DNA of 6,071 bases from Actinomycetes bacterium (GCA_023424135.1 JAFAEH010000085.1:1-6071), one strand, 5' to 3'. Positions 1 to 6,019 are shown, counted from the first letter of the stretch. Numbers and translations are program-made. Notes: a model not told the origin generated them from the letters alone.

Positions 1-1416
1 GCCCCGGTGCGTGGGGAACACGACGCCGTGCGACACCGCCCCCACCTGGTGGCCCGCCCGCCCGATCCGCTGCAGGCCCGACGCGACCGAGGGGGGCGCG
101 CCGACCTGCACCACGAGGTCCACCGCGCCCATGTCGATGCCGAGCTCGAGGCTCGACGTCGCGACGACCGCGGGCAGGCGGCCGTCCTTGAGCTCGGTCT
201 CCGTGCGCGTGCGCTCGGCCCGGCTCATCGACCCGTGGTGCGCGCGCGCCACGATCGTCGTCGCGTCGCGCGTGTCGACGCCCGCCGACGAGCCGGACTG
301 CCCGGGCACGGCTGCGGGGCGCACCGCGCCGGGGTCGGGCACGTCCTCGCCCTGGCGCTCGGCCCACACCTCGTTGATCCGCGCGGTCAGCCGCTCGGCA
401 CCGCGGCGCGAGTTGGTGAACACGAGCGTCGATCGGTGGGCCGCGACGAGGTCGACGACGCGCTCCTCGACGTGCGGCCAGATCGACGGCCGGGCGCGCG
501 CCGGGTCGTCGGGCAGGACGGGGGCGGCGGCGGGACCACCGGCCCCGGCACCCCCGAACCCGGCGAGGTCGGGGTCCAGACCCGCACCGTCGTACATCCC
601 GCCGAGGCCCGGCACCGGGCGGCCCGCCGCCGGCCGCGCCGCGGACAGGTCCGCGAGGTCCGGGACGGGCACGACGACCTCGACCTCGACGACCTTCTGC
701 GACGGGGGCTGCACGACCGTGACGCGCCGACCGCCGTCCGTCGGCGTCCGGGCACCGCCGAGGAAGGCCGCGACCGCGTCGACCGGACGCACGGTCGCCG
801 ACAGCCCGACGCGCTGCGCGGGTCCCGGGCCGCCGTCCCGCTCGAGCAGCGCGTCGAGCCGCTCCAGACTCACCGCCAGGTGCGCACCGCGCTTGGTGCC
901 GGCCACCGCGTGGATCTCGTCGACCACGACGGTCCGCACGCCGGACAGCCCGCGCCGCGCCGCCGACGTGAGCACCAGGTACAGGGACTCCGGGGTGGTG
1001 ATGAGCACGTCCGGCGGCGAGGTGGCGAACGCGCGCCGCTCGTTCGGGGGCGTGTCCCCCGTGCGGATGCCGACGGTCACGTCGGGCAGCGTGCGTCCCA
1101 GCCGTGTGGCGGCCTGCCGGATGCCCACGAGCGGTGAGCGCAGGTTGCGCTCGACGTCGGTCGCCAGCGCCTTGAGCGGTGAGACGTACACCACGCGGCA
1201 GCGCTGCGACGGGTCGTCCGGGCGCTCGCCCGTGAGCAGGGCGTCGATCGCCCACAGGAAGGCCGCGAGCGTCTTGCCCGACCCCGTGGGTGCGACGACG
1301 AGCGCGTGGTCCCCGCCCGCGACGGCGTCCCACGCACCCGACTGGGCCGCGGTGGGCGCGTCGAACGCACCCGCGAACCATGCACGGGTCGGTTCCGAGA
1401 ACCTGTCGAGCACCAC
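1..1416 (-). CDS. lhr: Lhr-family DEAD/DEAH-box ATP-dependent helicase (N-terminal part, truncated by window edge)
   Basis: Superfamily 2 helicase of the Lhr (large helicase-related) type, an ATP-driven 3'-5' nucleic acid translocase linked to DNA repair in actinobacteria. The reading frame runs off the left edge after 472 residues. Visible motifs: Q-motif-like PTAAQ (21-25), Walker A APTGSGKT (42-49, Lys48), SPLKAL (79-84), TTPESL (140-145), Walker B DEIH (166-169), motif III SAT (206-208), FTNSRRGAE around Asn335, motif V LELGIDMG (about 424-430) and motif VI QRIGRAGH (449-456). Both RecA-like lobes are therefore nearly complete. The winged-helix and C-terminal domains of the family (usually about 1500 residues) would lie outside. 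An in-frame TGA at 1429-1431 leaves only GTG at 1416 or 1413 as start. I chose 1416 because a -10-like element lies 6 nt upstream. A Gly/Ala/Pro-rich insert (about residues 255-310) separates the lobes. The family assignment is firm; the exact start is slightly uncertain. Confidence 0.93.
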   Translation of the reverse strand, partial: MVLDRFSEPTRAWFAGAFDAPTAAQSGAWDAVAGGDHALVVAPTGSGKTLAAFLWAIDALLTGERPDDPSQRCRVVYVSPLKALATDVERNLRSPLVGIRQAATRLGRTLPDVTVGIRTGDTPPNERRAFATSPPDVLITTPESLYLVLTSAARRGLSGVRTVVVDEIHAVAGTKRGAHLAVSLERLDALLERDGGPGPAQRVGLSATVRPVDAVAAFLGGARTPTDGGRRVTVVQPPSQKVVEVEVVVPVPDLADLSAARPAAGRPVPGLGGMYDGAGLDPDLAGFGGAGAGGPAAAPVLPDDPARARPSIWPHVEERVVDLVAAHRSTLVFTNSRRGAERLTARINEVWAERQGEDVPDPGAVRPAAVPGQSGSSAGVDTRDATTIVARAHHGSMSRAERTRTETELKDGRLPAVVATSSLELGIDMGAVDLVVQVGAPPSVASGLQRIGRAGHQVGAVSHGVVFPTHRG

Positions 1417-1422
1417 GGCCCC

Positions 1423-1444
1423 ATCGTGTCAGCCGCCACCGACA
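1423..1444 (-). promoter_or_regulatory. Candidate RecA-NDp / PafBC-type damage-inducible promoter of the Lhr helicase gene
   Basis: Read on the minus strand, TGTCGGTG (plus 1437-1444) is followed by exactly 8 nt and then CACGAT (plus 1423-1428). The published LexA-independent mycobacterial motif is tTGTCRGTG-N8-TAnnnT, from memory. The -35-like half fits in all but the first base. The -10 half keeps the A at position 2 and the T at position 6. The -10 ends 6 nt before the GTG at 1416, so the transcript would begin at or next to the start codon and be leaderless. The same TGTCGGTGG nonamer is in the recA promoter at 4897-4905. Damage control of this gene is inference. Confidence 0.5.
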
Positions 1445-1467
1445 GCCGCGGCCCGGCGTGGCAGGCT
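1439..1467 (+). promoter_or_regulatory. Candidate sigma-70-type promoter for the DUF3046 gene
   Basis: CCGACA at 1439-1444 matches four of six bases of the TTGACA -35 consensus. It is followed by a 17-nt spacer and CAGGCT at 1462-1467, a weak TANNNT-like -10. The -10 ends 6 nt before GTG 1474, consistent with leaderless transcription of the downstream gene. The -35 overlaps, on the opposite strand, the -35-like element of the helicase promoter. The match is modest and unsupported by anything beyond position and spacing. Confidence 0.35.
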
Positions 1468-1473
1468 GGGCGT

Positions 1474-1716
1474 GTGAGGTACCGCGAGCTGACCGACCTG
1501 GTGGACGACGTGCTCGGCCGCGTCCAGGGCAGGCTCCTGCTCGACGAGCTCGTGCTCGACGACCTCGGCCACCGCACGGGCGCGGCCGCGCTCGCGGACG
1601 GGGTCGAGCCCCGCGTCGTCTGGCACGCGCTGTGCGACGCGCTGGGGGTGCCGGAGGCGCGACGCTGGGGCTCCGACCCGCACCGGCAGGCCCCGCCGCG
1701 GCGGGCCGAGCACTGA
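1474..1716 (+). CDS. DUF3046 family protein (80 aa)
   Basis: Small helical protein of the actinobacterial DUF3046 family, whose function is unknown. The family signature is an N-terminal helix (RYRELTDLVDDVLG, 2-15), then DELVLDDLGHRT (24-35), then GVEPRVVWHALCDALGVP (43-60), and it ends around RRWG (63-66). A basic, Pro-rich tail follows. The length of 80 residues is in the family's normal range. I chose GTG 1474 because homology begins immediately there; the same frame stays open upstream but that part would be antisense to the helicase and has no family resemblance. No convincing Shine-Dalgarno precedes it, and a promoter-like -10 six nt upstream suggests leaderless translation. DUF3046 genes sit near recA in other actinobacteria (Rv2738c next to recA in M. 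tuberculosis, from memory), which fits here. It is the likely first gene of the run toward recA, 20 nt before the next gene. Confidence 0.85.
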   Translation: MRYRELTDLVDDVLGRVQGRLLLDELVLDDLGHRTGAAALADGVEPRVVWHALCDALGVPEARRWGSDPHRQAPPRRAEH

Positions 1717-1736
1717 CGACGTGAGCGGGGGCGGGC

Positions 1737-3956
1737 ATGCGCGAGGACGACCGCGACGGGACGACGGGCACCGCCCCCGGGTCCGGGACGTCGGGCCCCG
1801 GCGCGCGCACCCGTTGGCTGCCGCGCGCCGGTGACGTCCTCGACGCGCTCGTCTCGCTCGTGGTCACGGCGTTCGGGCTGGGCGTCGCGATCGCGGTCGT
1901 CGACGGGGTGTCGGCCGCGACGCCGGCCGGGGTGCTGCTGGCCGCCGCAGCCGTCGGCGTGGGTGACCTGGTGCTGCGGGCCCCGTTGCGCGCACTCGCC
2001 TCGGTGGCCGGTGCGGCCGGTGCGCTCGTCGCCGGCCTGACCGCGCAGGTCCTGGTCGCCTGGGCCGCGCTGCGGGTCGCACCGGGCGTCGGGCTCAGCT
2101 CGGCCTGGGCCGTGCTCTGGGTCCTCGCGATCACGTCGGTCGTCATGGCCGTGGGCCGCTGGGTCTGGGGGTCGAGCGACAACGAGTACGTGGTGGCGGA
2201 CGTGGTACGGCGGGCGCGCCGCCACGCGAAGGACCGCGGGCGGCGCACCGCGGCCCGGCGCCCGGCGGGGCTCCTGGTCGTCCAGCTCGACGGGGTGAGC
2301 GAGCCGGTCCTCGAGCAGGCGGTCGAGGCCGGGCTCGTCCCGACGATGCAGCGCTGGGTCGAGTCCGGGTCGCACGTGCTCGAGACGTGGTGGGCGACCG
2401 TGCCGAGCACGACGCCTGCGGCGCAGGCGGGCCTGCTGCACGGTGCGGCCGACGCCATCCCGGCGTTCCGGTGGTGGGACCGCGACCGGGGCCGCCTGGT
2501 CGTGACGAACCACCCGGACGACGCCGCGCTGGTCGAGGAGCGCCTCAGCGACGGCAGCGGGCTGCTCGCGGGCGGGGGGACCGCGGTCGCGACGATGTTC
2601 TCGGGCGACGCCGCGCAGGCCTACCTCGTGATGAGCCGCGGACGGCGCCACGGGCTCGGGCCCGGACCGGGCTACGTCCGGTTCTTCGCGCAGCCGTTCG
2701 TGCTGGCGCGGGCCGTCACGGCGACGGTGGGCGAGGTCGTCAAGGAGCTCTACCAGGCGCGGCGCCAGGCGGTGTACGACGTGCGTCCGCGCATCCCGCG
2801 CGGCGGGTGGTACGTGCTCCTGCGTGCCGTGACGAACGTGCTGCTGCGCGACCTGGCGACCTCGCTGGTCGCCGACGCGCTGGTGCGCGGCGACCCGGTG
2901 GTGTTCGTCGACCTGGTCGACTACGACGAGGTCGCGCACCACGCCGGCCCGACGCGGCCCGAGTCGCTGCGCTCGCTCGAGGGGCTCGACCAGGTGCTGC
3001 GGATCCTCGAGGAGGTCGCGCGCGTCGCACCGCGCGACTACGACGTCGTCGTGCTGTCCGACCACGGGCAGACGCTCGGGGCCACGTTCGAGCAGGTCGA
3101 GGGGCGCTCGCTGCTCGAGACCGTCCGCGCGCTCATGGCCGAACCGGGCGTGGACGGCGTGGACAGCACCGGCGGCGAGGACTGGGGACCGCTCAACGCG
3201 CTGCTCACGAGCCTGCTGGGACGTCCCGGCGACCCTGTCGTGCTCGGCCCCGACGGTGGTGCGGACCGGCGTCGCGGACGGGCGCGGCGCGACGACGGTG
3301 CGCCGCGCGTGCGCGAGCACGGGCGCGCACCGCGTGGACCGGTCGCCGAGCCGGCGGACGTCCCGGACGTCGTGGTCGTCGGCTCGGGCAACCTGGGGCT
3401 CGTGTGGTTCCCCGGCACGCCGCACCGGCTCGCGCTCGAGGACGTGCAGGCGCGCTGGCCGGGGCTCGTCACGGGACTCGTGGCGCACGAGAGCGTGGGG
3501 GTGGTGGTCGTCGACTCGCGCGAGCGCGGCCTCGTCGCGGTCGGCCGGGCAGGGCTGCGCCTGCTCGAGGTGGACGGCGACGTCGTCGAGGGCAGCGACC
3601 CGCTCGCGGCGTACCCGTCGCGGGCGCGGGCCGACCTGGTCCGTGCGGCGCGGCTGCCGCACACGGGCGACCTGCTCCTGGTCTCGGCCGTCGGGCCGCG
3701 CGCGCAGGTGCACGCGTTCGAGGGGCAGGTCGGTTCGCACGGCGGGCTCGGTGGCCCGCAGAACCTCGCGTTCCTGCTGCACCCGGCCGCCCTCGCGGTG
3801 GACGACGCGCGTCGTCAGGACGTCGACGGGCGCCGGCTGCTGGTGGGTCCGGACGCCGTGCACGCGCAGCTCGTCGACTGGCTCGTCGCGCGGGGTCTGC
3901 GTGCGGACGGTGCCGGGGACGACGTGCCGCACGTCCGTGCGCGGGCGGGCGCGTGA
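1737..3956 (+). CDS. Holin-like membrane domain fused to alkaline phosphatase/phosphodiesterase superfamily domain (739 aa)
   Basis: Predicted membrane-bound metal-dependent phosphoesterase; its substrate is unknown. After a short hydrophilic N-terminus come four hydrophobic segments (about 34-56, 60-80, 87-113, 121-143), of the kind usually annotated as 'phage holin family' in actinobacteria. A basic stretch (about 156-175) leads into an alkaline phosphatase/nucleotide pyrophosphatase-type domain. The two-metal site looks complete: Asp185 (QLDGV), the probable nucleophile Thr225 or Thr226 (PSTTPA), Asp397 and His401 (DEVAHHAGP), Asp442 and His443 (LSDHGQ) and His668 (GSHGG). The basic stretch following TM4 suggests the catalytic domain is cytoplasmic, but topology is not certain. 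An Arg-rich linker of odd composition lies at about 506-542. The start at ATG 1737 has only a weak G-rich upstream stretch. The last codon and stop overlap the next gene's GTG, implying translational coupling. The 'holin' label reflects membrane topology only; nothing here suggests lysis. Confidence 0.87.
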   Translation: MREDDRDGTTGTAPGSGTSGPGARTRWLPRAGDVLDALVSLVVTAFGLGVAIAVVDGVSAATPAGVLLAAAAVGVGDLVLRAPLRALASVAGAAGALVAGLTAQVLVAWAALRVAPGVGLSSAWAVLWVLAITSVVMAVGRWVWGSSDNEYVVADVVRRARRHAKDRGRRTAARRPAGLLVVQLDGVSEPVLEQAVEAGLVPTMQRWVESGSHVLETWWATVPSTTPAAQAGLLHGAADAIPAFRWWDRDRGRLVVTNHPDDAALVEERLSDGSGLLAGGGTAVATMFSGDAAQAYLVMSRGRRHGLGPGPGYVRFFAQPFVLARAVTATVGEVVKELYQARRQAVYDVRPRIPRGGWYVLLRAVTNVLLRDLATSLVADALVRGDPVVFVDLVDYDEVAHHAGPTRPESLRSLEGLDQVLRILEEVARVAPRDYDVVVLSDHGQTLGATFEQVEGRSLLETVRALMAEPGVDGVDSTGGEDWGPLNALLTSLLGRPGDPVVLGPDGGADRRRGRARRDDGAPRVREHGRAPRGPVAEPADVPDVVVVGSGNLGLVWFPGTPHRLALEDVQARWPGLVTGLVAHESVGVVVVDSRERGLVAVGRAGLRLLEVDGDVVEGSDPLAAYPSRARADLVRAARLPHTGDLLLVSAVGPRAQVHAFEGQVGSHGGLGGPQNLAFLLHPAALAVDDARRQDVDGRRLLVGPDAVHAQLVDWLVARGLRADGAGDDVPHVRARAGA

Positions 3957-4765
3957 GCGTGCGGGTGCGCTGGCTGGGGCACGCCACGGTCGTGCTCGAC
4001 GTGGGGGACGTGCGTCTGGTCACCGACCCGCTGCTGCGACGGCACGCCGGTGTGCTGCGCCGGGTCGGGGGCAGGGCCCCGGTCGCGGCCGACTGGCGGG
4101 GCGCCGACGCGGCGCTCGTCTCGCACCTGCACCACGACCACGCCGAGCTCGGGTCGCTGCGCATGCTCGGGCCCGTTCCCGTCCTCGCGGCACCGTCCAG
4201 CGCGCGCTGGCTGTCGGAGCACGGTCTGCACGGCGTCGGGCTCGCCGACGACACGTGGACGACGCTGCCCGGCGGGGGCCGCGCGCCGGGTGCGGGGGAG
4301 ACGGGGGACGGGGTCCGGGTGCGGACCGTGCCCGCCGAGCACGGGCACCGGCCCATGCCGCACCGGCCGAACGTGGCGACGGGGTTCGTCGTGCGCGGCG
4401 CCGGGACGACGGTGTGGTTCGCGGGGGACACGGGACCGTTCCCGGGGCTCGCGCGTGTGCCGGAGCTCGCGGGTGCGCCCGTGGACGTCGCGCTCGTGCC
4501 GGTGGGCGGATGGGGTCCGCGGCTGTCGGGCGGGCACCTCGACCCCGCACAGGCGGCGCGCGTGTGCGCGCTGGTGGGTGCGCGGGTCGCGGTGCCGGTC
4601 CACTGGGGCACGCTGCACGCGCCGGCGTCGCGCCGCCTGCCGCCCGGGTGGATGGACCGCGCCGGGCGGGCGTTCGAGGCGGCGGCGCACCGGGAGGCGC
4701 CCGACGTCGAGGTGCGGGTCCTGGTGCCGGGGGAGGCGACGCAGGTGGGCCGCGGCGGCGTGTGA
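3953..4765 (+). CDS. UlaG-like metallo-beta-lactamase-fold hydrolase (270 aa)
   Basis: Soluble metal-dependent hydrolase of the metallo-beta-lactamase superfamily, closest in motif layout to the UlaG (L-ascorbate-6-phosphate lactonase) / NAPE-PLD-like branch. Visible ligands in order: WLGHAT near the N-terminus (7-12), a DPLL turn, the HxHxDH signature SHLHHDH with His58, His60, Asp62 and His63, AEHGHR with His130 (and His132), FAGDTG with bridging Asp159, GGHLDP with His195, and PVHWGT with His217. All expected metal ligands are present, so the enzyme should be active, but the substrate cannot be read from sequence. There is no signal peptide or membrane segment. The GTG start overlaps the preceding stop in a GTGA arrangement, so the two genes are probably co-translated. 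It is followed by the recA control region. Calling it a lactonase or phospholipase would go beyond the evidence. Confidence 0.88.
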   Translation: MSVRVRWLGHATVVLDVGDVRLVTDPLLRRHAGVLRRVGGRAPVAADWRGADAALVSHLHHDHAELGSLRMLGPVPVLAAPSSARWLSEHGLHGVGLADDTWTTLPGGGRAPGAGETGDGVRVRTVPAEHGHRPMPHRPNVATGFVVRGAGTTVWFAGDTGPFPGLARVPELAGAPVDVALVPVGGWGPRLSGGHLDPAQAARVCALVGARVAVPVHWGTLHAPASRRLPPGWMDRAGRAFEAAAHREAPDVEVRVLVPGEATQVGRGGV

Positions 4766-4792
4766 CACGCCACGCCGTGCGGCTGCGCACGA

Positions 4793-4808
4793 TCGAACAC
4801 GTGTTCGG
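4793..4808. promoter_or_regulatory. LexA-binding SOS box of recA
   Basis: TCGAACACGTGTTCGG matches the actinobacterial LexA consensus TCGAAC-N4-GTTCGA at every fixed position but the last. Its inner 14 nt (4794-4807) form a perfect palindrome. It lies directly upstream of a -10-like TACGGT, so bound LexA would block RNA polymerase. The stretch up to that -10 closely resembles, from memory, the SOS promoter of M. tuberculosis recA. Autocleavage of LexA on RecA filaments would relieve repression after DNA damage. Confidence 0.93.
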
Positions 4809-4809
4809 C

Positions 4810-4815
4810 TACGGT
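4810..4815 (+). promoter_or_regulatory. -10 element of the LexA-controlled recA promoter
   Basis: TACGGT fits TANNNT and follows the SOS box after one base. At a 17-nt spacing the -35 region would fall at 4787-4792 (GCACGA), which is poor, so the promoter is defined mainly by its -10 and by the operator position. Transcription would start at about 4822-4824, giving a leader of about 160 nt before recA, or a leaderless message for the small frame that begins at GTG 4824. Confidence 0.6.
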
Positions 4816-4823
4816 GGTCCCGG

Positions 4824-4979
4824 GTGCACGACGAGCCGTCCACAGCCCCGTCCGGTGACGAGCCGGTCCACGGGTCCGCAGGCGGCACGGACGCGATGTC
4901 GGTGGTCGGGCATAGCGTCGCCCACGTCAACGACCAGTCCCCGCAGGAGCAGCGCACGCTGCACGAGACGACGAGGTGA
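4824..4979 (+). CDS. Small ORF / possible translated leader upstream of recA (51 aa, hypothetical)
   Basis: Unrecognised, hydrophilic 51-residue frame with no Cys and no hydrophobic segment. It begins VHDEPSTAPSGDEPVHG and ends HETTR. Coding support is compositional: by hand count GC is about 73%, 51% and 92% at codon positions 1, 2 and 3, the pattern of real genes in this genome, whereas the same frame just upstream of 4824 drops to roughly 55% at position 3. The GTG lies 8 nt after the -10 of the SOS promoter, so it could be read from a nearly leaderless transcript; GGTGG at 4813-4817 could serve as a ribosome site on longer transcripts. The TGA (4977-4979) is inside the recA Shine-Dalgarno sequence and 2 nt before its ATG, allowing translational coupling. 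The internal ATG at 4896 is an alternative start. It may still be a chance frame, since stops are rare at this G+C. Confidence 0.4.
   Translation: MHDEPSTAPSGDEPVHGSAGGTDAMSVVGHSVAHVNDQSPQEQRTLHETTR
4896..4918 (+). promoter_or_regulatory. RecA-NDp (PafBC-type, LexA-independent) promoter of recA
   Basis: ATGTCGGTG (4896-4904), exactly 8 nt, then TAGCGT (4913-4918). This matches the mycobacterial LexA-independent damage promoter tTGTCRGTG-N8-TAGggT (from memory) at all but two positions. Transcription would start at about 4925, leaving a leader of about 57 nt before recA. In mycobacteria this motif is activated by the PafBC regulator. The regulator itself is not in the window, so its use here is inferred. 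Confidence 0.8.
4973..4979 (+). promoter_or_regulatory. Shine-Dalgarno sequence of recA
   Basis: GAGGTGA, with GAGG at 4973-4976, sits 5 nt before ATG 4982. It decides the start: an in-frame GTG at 4976 overlaps this site and has no good ribosome site of its own. Starting at 4982 also makes RecA residue numbers equal to those of E. coli RecA (Lys72, Asp144). Confidence 0.8.
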
Positions 4980-4981
4980 CC

Positions 4982-6019
4982 ATGCCCGCTCCGGACCGTG
5001 AGAAGGCCCTGGAGGCCGCACTCAGCCAGATCGACCGCCAGTTCGGCAAGGGGTCGGTCATGCGCCTCGGCGACGACGGCCGTGCGCCGGTCGAGGTGAT
5101 CCCCACCGGTTCCATCGCGCTCGACGTCGCGCTGGGCATCGGCGGCCTGCCCCGTGGCCGCATCATCGAGGTCTACGGCCCGGAGTCCTCCGGCAAGACG
5201 ACCGTCGCGCTGCACGCGGTCGCGAACGCGCAGAAGGCCGGCGGCATCGCGGCGTTCATCGACGCCGAGCACGCGCTCGACCCCGAGTACGCCAAGAAGC
5301 TGGGCGTCGACACCGACGCGCTGCTCGTCGCGCAGCCCGACAACGGCGAGCAGGCGCTCGAGATCATGGACACGCTGATCCGCTCGGGTGCGATCGACAT
5401 CATCGTCATCGACTCGGTGGCGGCGCTCGTGCCCAAGGCCGAGATCGAGGGCGAGATGGGTGACTCGCACGTCGGTCTGCAGGCCCGGCTGATGTCGCAG
5501 GCGCTGCGCAAGATCACCGGTGCGCTCAACGCGTCGGGCACCACCGCGATCTTCATCAACCAGCTCCGCGAGAAGATCGGTGTGTTCTTCGGCAGCCCGG
5601 AGACCACCACGGGTGGCAAGGCGCTGAAGTTCTACGCGTCGGTCCGCATGGACATCCGGCGCATCGAGACGCTCAAGGAGGGCACCGACGCGGTCGGCAA
5701 CCGCACGCGCGTCAAGGTCGTGAAGAACAAGATGGCCCCGCCGTTCAAGCAGGCCGAGTTCGACATCCTCTACGGCGTCGGCATCTCGCGCGAGGGCTCG
5801 CTCATCGACCTCGGGGTCGAGCACGGGTTCATCCGCAAGTCCGGTGCGTGGTTCACCTACGACGGCGACCAGCTCGGCCAGGGCAAGGAGAACGCGCGCA
5901 AGTTCCTGCGCGACAACCCTGACCTGGCCAACGAGCTCGACAAGAAGATCAAGGAGAAGCTCGGCATCGGTGCGGTCGTCGACGCACCGGCCGACGCGCC
6001 CGTCCCGGTCGACTTCTGA
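4982..6019 (+). CDS. recA: RecA recombinase (345 aa)
   Basis: RecA forms ATP-dependent filaments on single-stranded DNA, drives homologous strand exchange, and triggers LexA self-cleavage. The N-terminal helix DREKALEAALSQIDRQFGKGS is followed by the core: Walker A GPESSGKT (66-73, Lys72), the FIDAEHALDP segment with the catalytic Glu at 96, Walker B IIVIDS (Asp144), INQLREKIGV of motif 4 leading to loop L2, and the PETTTGGKALKFYASVR stretch. The C-terminal domain ends in a short Pro/Ala-rich, acidic tail (PADAPVPVDF). Length and numbering match E. coli RecA through the core, and there is no intein, unlike M. tuberculosis RecA. The gene has its own dual control: an SOS box at 4793-4808 and a LexA-independent promoter at 4896-4918. 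The codon bias is slightly smoother than its neighbours, with more Lys and Ile codons, as expected for a conserved protein. recX would be expected next. Confidence 0.99.
   Translation: MPAPDREKALEAALSQIDRQFGKGSVMRLGDDGRAPVEVIPTGSIALDVALGIGGLPRGRIIEVYGPESSGKTTVALHAVANAQKAGGIAAFIDAEHALDPEYAKKLGVDTDALLVAQPDNGEQALEIMDTLIRSGAIDIIVIDSVAALVPKAEIEGEMGDSHVGLQARLMSQALRKITGALNASGTTAIFINQLREKIGVFFGSPETTTGGKALKFYASVRMDIRRIETLKEGTDAVGNRTRVKVVKNKMAPPFKQAEFDILYGVGISREGSLIDLGVEHGFIRKSGAWFTYDGDQLGQGKENARKFLRDNPDLANELDKKIKEKLGIGAVVDAPADAPVPVDF

Noticed and set aside
1306..1473. Longer N-terminus for the DUF3046 protein in the same frame
   Set aside because: It would overlap the start of the divergent helicase gene and the promoter region, and family resemblance begins only at GTG 1474.
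11..1477. Long plus-strand open frames across the helicase region
   Set aside because: They are antisense to a frame with all helicase motifs, give Arg/Pro/Ala/Thr-rich translations without domains, and are expected at this G+C, where stops are rare.
1737..2170. Prophage remnant suggested by the holin-like membrane domain
   Set aside because: The four-helix segment is part of a long fusion with an enzymatic domain, and no other phage gene, integrase or attachment site is visible.
4757..4771. Small inverted repeat GGCGTG-TGA-CACGCC centred on the MBL stop codon as a terminator
   Set aside because: Only a 6-bp stem with a 3-nt loop and no tail; such short GC repeats are common by chance in this sequence. 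It could help end the upstream operon, but the support is too weak.
4976..4981. GTG 4976 as the recA start
   Set aside because: It overlaps the Shine-Dalgarno sequence that correctly precedes ATG 4982, and it would shift RecA numbering by two relative to E. coli.
1077..5824. Very long minus-strand open frames (up to about 950 codons) opposite the DUF3046, phosphoesterase, MBL and recA genes
   Set aside because: Their translations are low-complexity Arg/His/Asp/Pro-rich and mirror the codon bias of the real plus-strand genes, which carry complete catalytic motifs.
4982..6019. Intein within recA, as in M. tuberculosis
   Set aside because: The protein is 345 residues and aligns without interruption through Walker A, Walker B and loop L2.
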